Positions 58,282-64,000 of a stretch of DNA of 64,000 nt are shown here, one piece after another; position 1 is the first letter of the stretch; each line of letters starts with the position of its first letter. The stretch comes from Echiichthys vipera (taxonomy: Eukaryota > Chordata > Actinopteri > Perciformes > Trachinidae). The position numbers were made by a program, and so were the translations under genes. The notes under the pieces were generated by a model that did not search any database, had not been told where the DNA came from, and saw only the letters and a program-made list of their open reading frames with translations. The DNA lies in contig OY829646.1 of NCBI GenBank assembly GCA_963691815.1, forward strand, positions 620,001-684,000, given 5' to 3'.

Positions 58282-58649
58282 TTGTGGCCTGCCTGATGCA
58301 CCTCCTCCTACAACACCTGGATTCCCCAAGTACGACTGCCAGGATACTATTTGCAGATTTCAGCTCTGAATTCAATGCGATCAAGAACCACCTGTTAATC
58401 CAGAAACTGCTCCACCTCAACATCCCCTCCTGCCTGATCCATCTCCTCCACAACTTCCTCACCAACAAACAACAGATTGTCTTTGGTTCCCCACAATCCC
58501 ACCAATCCATCATCACAAACAACTAAACAGTAGAAACAGTAAACCATTTAAAATATATTTGACTCACAATTGACAACAACCTCACCTTTGAACACCACAC
58601 AACAGACATCCACAAAAAAGGAAATAAGAGACTGTGCAGTGCACAAACT

Positions 58650-59383
58650 AACAGCTGCTGGATAACCTGCCTTCACGTCGGCTCCATGGAAAGAAATCCA
58701 CAGCGGGGGAGGGGCCCTTTTGGATGGCGAGCCCCGCCTCTTAGTGGCCCGGGGGAGAGGGAGGAATACTTTACCGGCGTGAGTACCGTAGGCTACACCA
58801 CGGCTAAACCCAGCACTGTGCAAAGACACTTGCAGCACCACCACAGCTCTCAGCTGAAATAAAAATCCAGAAAATGATGAAAGTTAAAAAAATAGGTTGA
58901 TTTTGATTTAATAATGGCCGCCGCTATCTCCCCTTGGCACCACTTTTCAATAGTCCGGGTCACATTGTAAATTTAAATAAAACGGATGTTACTTGGTAAG
59001 GTTTAGGGAATAATTATGTGGTTTGGATTCAAATACTAAAGAAACATAGGAAGAAAGTTACCTGCATTTCCCAGCTTGGGATCAATATAATAAGTATTTA
59101 TATTCTATTCTATTTAAAAAGCCATCATCTTACACTAGAAATGTCCTGTAGGGGTGGAACGGTTCACAAAATCCACTGTTGGGTTCATATCACGGTTTTG
59201 GGGTCACAGTTTTTCGGTTCGGTTGTTTTTCTCTATTTCTTTTAGATTCTAAAAATACCATGTTTCAGATCTATAACCTAATAATTTGATTATTTTTTAA
59301 TCAGATATTCTTATGTCATGCAATCATCATCAATCAAATCAAGCAGCTTGTTTAGGGATTACTGTAACAATCTTAAATGAAAG
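58650..59383. other. Unannotated stretch with possible hAT end
   Basis: No gene seen. TAGGGGTGGAACGGTTCACA at 59149-59168, followed by a GGTTCGGTTG-type stretch, resembles one terminus of a fish hAT element; the opposite end was not found, so it is noted only as a possibility. Confidence 0.4.
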
Positions 59384-60291
59384 TGTAGGACCCGATAGGA
59401 AGTGCCCTTTTGTGAGTCCTCTGTGTCTGCTTTCCTGCTCAGCGTCACAGGAAGGGAGTGGAAGATAAGACGCTTTTATACTTGTTTCAGTATGAGATAA
59501 GGTGTGTTTCATAACCTCCAACCCCCCTAGGGTAATTAAAACCCAGAACTTCAGGATGGAGGACCCTTTTATCCTAAATCATCGTCAAATTTGACCGCAA
59601 TTCGAACTGGAGGGTCGGTCTCTGTTTGGAGACAGAGGGACTCTCAGTGATAAGGACGAAACAGGACTTTGTTTGATAGTTTGAAAAACAGTTAAAGTTC
59701 GATGTTTCATCGCGACTGGCTGTTCAAAGACATTCTTGAAAATGTGTAACAGTGTATGCATTATTTGTATCTTGATTATGTGGTTTCAGAATTGCAAAGT
59801 CTCTGTCTAATTCCTGAAATATTCTGTGTTTTAATAATACTTCCCTTCACTCAGTAGGGTATCTGTTAAAACTGTCTGCCTAAAGATTTTGGTTAAATTG
59901 GATATCAGAAAGATTAATAACCGAAAATCCACCAGAGATAGTTTAATCTTCCCTGTTAGAATTCTGGAATATAAAGCAGTTAATTCGCTCAGAACTAGAG
60001 GGTTGGGTTAGACCAAGACTCCCCCCCCCCTTTTTTCGTTCATCGGTGAGATAAAGGAACAGACAGAGGTGTCCCTTACTCTTCTGCCACTCCATTTCAA
60101 TTCTTTACTGCATCTGTCTCTTCTCTGCCCCTCTTCTTCCTTTTTCTTTTCTGCTTCCTGCATTTTGTTTCTTTTGTTCAACTTTGTTAATCCAAAGTTC
60201 GCGAGAGACGTTACTTTATATTTTGTTTTCTTACTAAAGTATTTTCGTTTATTAATCTATTTTCATCGCGCGACTTTATAAGTTTTCTACA
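59384..60291 (+). mobile_element. LTR-like repeat, copy 2
   Basis: Starts TGTAGGACCC and is a direct repeat of 8009-8600, with the same block order (GTTCGATGTTTCATCGC, GGTTAAATTGGATATCA) and a TATA-like ATATAAAG at 59969-59976. A possible end is CTACA at 60291, which would give matching TGTAG/CTACA termini. No flanking duplication or internal genes were found. Confidence 0.55.
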
Positions 60292-60297
60292 ACACGT

Positions 60298-60914
60298 TTT
60301 TATCTTTTATAAGTATAGTAAAACCCCTCGTGCTGTCTTTGCCTTTTTGTCCGGCCGGCAAATTGCATCGAACCCCCGACACCAGTCCACCGAACCGGTC
60401 AGAAATTTTTGTCAACCAACAAACCACAGCCAGAAGCAAGCCACGTGCAGAGCTGCAGCCACCTGAAGAGCTGAATCCAAGCCGGGACGGGAGCAGCCAA
60501 GCCAAAAAAGCAAAAAACGCTGTTCATAGAAATGACCAACAGCACATAAAACCGATTACATTAGAGAGTCCTAAGAAACAAACTTATAGCCTATCCAATC
60601 AGGATTTTGATTCAGACATATATGTCACACATGCTACATCAAAAATGCTACATCAAAAATTTTGCCAAAAAACAAAACAGATCTTGTTTGGAATATGACT
60701 ACTAACTAGGTAGTTGTAGTCAACTGTGGCCAATGATTAATGTTATGTCTTGTACTGTATATTGAATGCCAATTCCAACAATTCCTCATAGTCGCAGCTT
60801 TTACTGTTCAGAGCGAACCATGCAGCAGGATTGGCACACAGTGGCTAACGTTACTCCCACAAGTGAACATGAAAACTTTTTTTCAAAATGTCCGCGTTGA
60901 GAACACTAAACAAA
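60298..60914. other. Unannotated stretch
   Basis: A 122-codon plus frame (60330-60698) is open but has no recognisable domain and a composition like random sequence, so it is not called as a gene. Confidence 0.45.
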
Positions 60915-61970
60915 CTAAAGGAGACCCGAGGCACCTTGGGCACACAGACACCAACGTAAACGAGGACCCACCAACACCGTCCGAAAAAGCTTGCCTGGGG
61001 CTTTGCCACTTTGGAGTTGTTTGACTACCTCAGTGACTTCCGCCAGAGATATTGACAATGATTCCCCATCAGCCTCCAGCTGTGCCTCTACAAAAGAGGG
61101 CGTGTTAGTCGGATCCTTAGGATTAAGGAGTTCCTCAAAGTGCTCCTTCCACCGCCCGATTACCTCACTGGCTGAGGTCACCAGCGTCCCGTCCTTACTG
61201 TAAACAGCATGGACAGTTCCCCGTTTCCCCCTCCTGAGGTGTCGAATGGTTTTCCAGAAGCACCTTGGTATCACCCGGAAGTCCTTCTCCAGAATGCAGC
61301 CCTTCTTGCCCGTCAGTACTTTGCAACTGCCTCCGGAGTCTTCTGGGATAACATATCCTGGAAGGCCTCCTTCTTCAGTCGGACGGCTTCCCTGACCACT
61401 GGTGTCCACCACGGTGTTCGAACATATTGTTAGTTATAGATAATTCATGACTAGCACAGAAGTCTTATAACAGACGACTGCTCAGATTTAGATCAGGGAG
61501 GCTGTTCCTACAAATAACGCCTCTCCAGGTGTCTCCATCATTGCCCATGTGGGCGTTGAAGTCTCCCAGCAGAACTATGGCGTCCCCTACATGAGCTCCT
61601 TGCAGGACTCAATTTTAGGGTCCCCTAAAAAGACCGAATTCTCTGAACTGCTGTTCGGTGCATATGCACAAATGACAGTCTAAGTTTCCCCCCCCTACCA
61701 CCAGCCGGGGGTTTGTGAGTATCCCCACAGCCGCCCAGCGCCTCACACCCAGGGCATTCCAGAGAAGAAAAGGGTCCAACCCCTAACAAGGAGTACGGTT
61801 CCAGAACCGAGACGGTGTGTGGAGGTAAGCCCCACCAGATCTAACTGGTAGCCCCCACAGAGAGGTGACATTCCACGTCCCCAGAGCCAGACTCTGCTGC
61901 CCGTGTCTGGTCCATTGAGGCCTCTCACCTTCACTGCAACCCATGCAGCACGACTGACAACGTTTCTGAC
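60915..61970 (-). mobile_element. RTE-like LINE, third copy (antisense), internally deleted
   Basis: Minus-strand RTE fragments: leader and endonuclease start (61743-61970, LALGTWNVTSL), GDFNAHMG region (61540-61590), linker and RT entry (60985-61412: FRVIPRCFWKTIRHLRRGKR, ELLNPKDPTNTPSFVEAQLE, VTEVVKQLQSGKAPG). It stops at the RT entry and joins unrelated sequence at about 60985. It differs from the copy at 25817-27735 by several deletions. Confidence 0.85.
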
Positions 61971-62039
61971 AAACATAATGAGCAACCAATACAAAATACA
62001 TGACTAGAATACGATAAAAAATATATCAAATAATAAATT

Positions 62040-64000
62040 AAAACAGCAAATAGACGTGAAAATTAAGCATAAGCATTGGGGGGACGCTACTCTGTGTGAG
62101 CGACTCCTGACATGGCTCAGCATTTGCGTGTTTTACCGTGACGTTTTTACCGTTCTACTGTGTCATCTTTTACGTTTTGTTTGTCGAGATGTTGAGTGAA
62201 AACGCTCTCTACCTAGCCTATTTATGGCTAATGATCGCTTATCTAAAGCTTGTAAATGGACTTTGCGTACAACCACAGCTCCAGGTAGGCGCGCCTACTC
62301 ACGGAACTACCTAATGGAGCTGAGACACCAGCCGGGAACCGATGGATCCCTCCATAAAAACAGCATTCCACTTGACATAATCCGGGGACACAAGAGAAAC
62401 ACGATACGAAGGAAAAGAGGCTCGAGGGGTGGGATACGGAACAGATTAAGGAGGAGAGGCAGTCGGCTAGCGTTACCAGCCATAACCCTTTCGAACGTCA
62501 GATCACTACGGAACGGGCCGAGGAACTTTCCACACTCATCAGATACGACCTGGATTATCGGCAAACCAGTCACTTTTGCTTTACCGAGTCATGGCTTACT
62601 GAGGATACAATCTTCGAGCTAGATGGCTTTACCATCATTCGCTTTGCCAGAGATGCGATAAAAACACGGAAGTCAATTGGGGGCAGGCTCTGCATGGCTG
62701 TCAATGACAAGTGGGCAACAAACACTACATTGCGGGACACTGTGTCCTGCAAACACTACAAGACAATGACTGTGTCTTTTAGACCACACTATCTACCCCG
62801 GGAATTTTCCCAGATCACTGTCATCTTAGTATATGTTCCAGGGTCCGACTTCAATCTAGCCGCTGAACACATAGCTGAGAGCTATAACAGAGCTATCAAT
62901 CAGACAGGAGACCAACCAGTGTTTATTCTGGGTGACTTTAACAGGTGCGATATCAACTCCTACCTGCCAAATTTAGTGCAACATGTCACAATCCCCACCA
63001 GAATGCAGAATATACTAGATTTATGCTTCAGTAATATCCCAGACGTCTATATTTCAAAATCACGCCCACCCCTTGGCCGTTCTGATCACAATGTTATTTG
63101 TTACTGCCAAGATACAGGTCACGATTGAAAACAGGGGAACCCATAACACAACATGTTAGAGTCTGGAATAAAGAGGCAGCTGAATCCCTAAGGGGCTGTT
63201 TTAAATTAACAGACTAGGATTTGTTTTTTAACGACAGTGACAATGATTTTAACTTTTTAACACACCTACTTACCTCCTACATTCTATTTTTTGAGGATAC
63301 TGTAATACCCATCAAACAAATAAGCATCTTCCCAAACAATAAAAATTGGGTTAACAAGGACATGAAAATCTGTCTGGTCCAGAAGAAGAAGGTCTTCCTG
63401 AAAGGAGATAAACCCAGGGTGAGGGAACTGGAGAAGGAGTTTAGGAGGAAGGCCAAGTTGGCTAAAATTGACTATAAAAACAAGGTGGAGCAAAAATTAA
63501 TTTCTGGCAATGCGAGGGAAGCATGGCAAGGCTTGAACATCATGATGGGCAGAACACCTAAACCTGCAGAGACTGCCTGCCCGGATCCAACTCTGGCAGA
63601 GAAATTAAATGTCTTCACCCGCTTCAATGGGGACAGCACAACATCCACCTGGGCCCCCCGAGCCACTAGCTCCAGTCTCCAATCACTCCTTATTGATGAA
63701 AAGCTGGTGACCTCCACACTGCGCAGAGTCAACCCACACAAGGCCTCTGGCCCTGACAGGCTTAGAGGTAGGGCACTAAAAGAAATGCCCCACTCAGCTA
63801 AGTGGCGTTCTCACCAGGCTGTTCCAACACCTACTGGATTCTGGCTGTGTCCCTGACCAGTGGAGGGAAACCACCATCATTCCCATCCCCAAAAAGGCAC
63901 CTGCAAAGGCCCTAAAGAACTACAGACCAGTGGCACTAACATCTGTGCTGTGCAAATGTATGGAGAAGGTGGTCTGTAACCTCCTATCAGGCATGGTGTC
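62040..64000 (+). mobile_element. CR1/Rex1-group LINE, cut by window edge
   Basis: A plus-strand LINE with leader, endonuclease, linker and RT start; the sequence continues past 64000. It begins near 62040 with a GC-richer 5' region. Fewer lesions than the L2 copies, so relatively young. Confidence 0.85.
62224..64000 (+). pseudogene. LINE ORF2: endonuclease and RT start
   Basis: 62224-62515: basic leader ending RLALPAITLSNVRSLRN (conserved Asn). After a frameshift near 62517, FCFTESWLTEDTIFELDGFT (Glu), MTVSFRPHYLPREFSQITVI, VFILGDFNRCDINSYLPNLV and RPPLGRSDHNVI (Asp, His) to 63100. A second frameshift near 63100, then NNKNWVNKDMKICLVQKKKV, EKEFRRKAKLAKIDYKNKVE and the RT entry (VNPHKASGPDRLRGRALKE). 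A third near 63780 leads to DQWRETTIIPIPKKAPAKAL and NYRPVALTSVLCKCMEKVV at the edge. All endonuclease motifs are present. Confidence 0.85.

Larger units (their letters stand above)
56480..58645 (+). mobile_element. CR1/Rex1-group LINE (host of a nested LINE)
   Basis: RT-region fragments on both sides of a nested LINE. Left (56505-56811): KAPGPDGISARVLKTCATEL, then, out of frame, IPIAWKTA and a LDPLQFAYK-like block. Right (58282-58520): ACLMHLLLQHLDSPSTTARI, LFADFSSEFNAIKNHLLIQK; after a further deletion, DNNLTFEHHTTDIHKKGNKR at 58555-58640. Removing 56812-58281 rejoins a contiguous RT domain. Confidence 0.8.

Noticed and set aside
60330..60698. 122-codon plus-strand frame
   Set aside because: No domain, no splice context and no similarity recalled; one isolated open frame of this length is expected by chance.

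Overview
This window is nuclear DNA from a ray-finned (teleost) fish. The evidence is its repeat content: L2/Maui-like, RTE/Rex3-like, CR1/Rex1-group and L1-like LINEs, a DIRS tyrosine-recombinase element, a BEL/Pao remnant, Tc1, hAT and PIF/Harbinger DNA transposons, long (GT)n tracts, and split exons with GT-AG introns. There are no bacterial or organellar genes, no tRNA or rRNA genes and no CRISPR array. Almost everything coding-like is transposon-derived and broken.

One host gene is visible. Six exons on the minus strand (51646-51765, 51124-51289, 47054-47114, 45155-45209, 35379-35543, 29798-29925) join in phase and match the region of UBXN4 (erasin, a p97/VCP adaptor in ER-associated degradation) from the end of its N-terminal domain through its charged coiled coil. 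Its introns hold L2, DIRS, L1, restriction-like-endonuclease LINE and TIR elements. Two lesions are visible, a +1 frameshift near 51702 and a TAG at 35388-35390, so the copy is either a recent pseudogene or carries sequence errors. The first exons and the UBX-domain exons were not found.

Layout. 1-3.9 kb: RTE tail, then an antisense L2 split by a 1.3-kb LTR. 4-7.7 kb: a young CR1/Rex1-group LINE. 7.7-11.1 kb: an inverted Harbinger piece, then an LTR hit by a 2.4-kb Harbinger element. 11.1-15.6 kb: BEL/Pao scrap, a Tc1 split by a second copy of the 1.3-kb LTR, and an L1 ORF1 fragment. 15.8-17.8 kb: a hAT with perfect 8-bp duplication, L1 and SINE. 17.85-27.7 kb: an antisense RTE split by a 7354-bp TIR element with TA duplication; that element carries two decayed genes and itself contains a 2040-bp hAT, which in turn contains a small retroposon. 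27.8-52 kb: the ubxn4 locus, including a 1.5-kb-armed inverted duplication (35.5-42.6 kb) around a 2-kb TIR element. 52-56.3 kb: an antisense APE-type LINE with a 2A-like motif. 56.5-58.6 kb: one LINE nested in another. 59.4-61.9 kb: an LTR and a third RTE copy. 62-64 kb: a LINE running off the right edge.

The main biological interest is the nesting order, which gives relative ages, together with the two-gene TIR element, the intronic palindrome and the lesions in ubxn4. All family names come from recalled protein and terminal motifs; no database search was possible.
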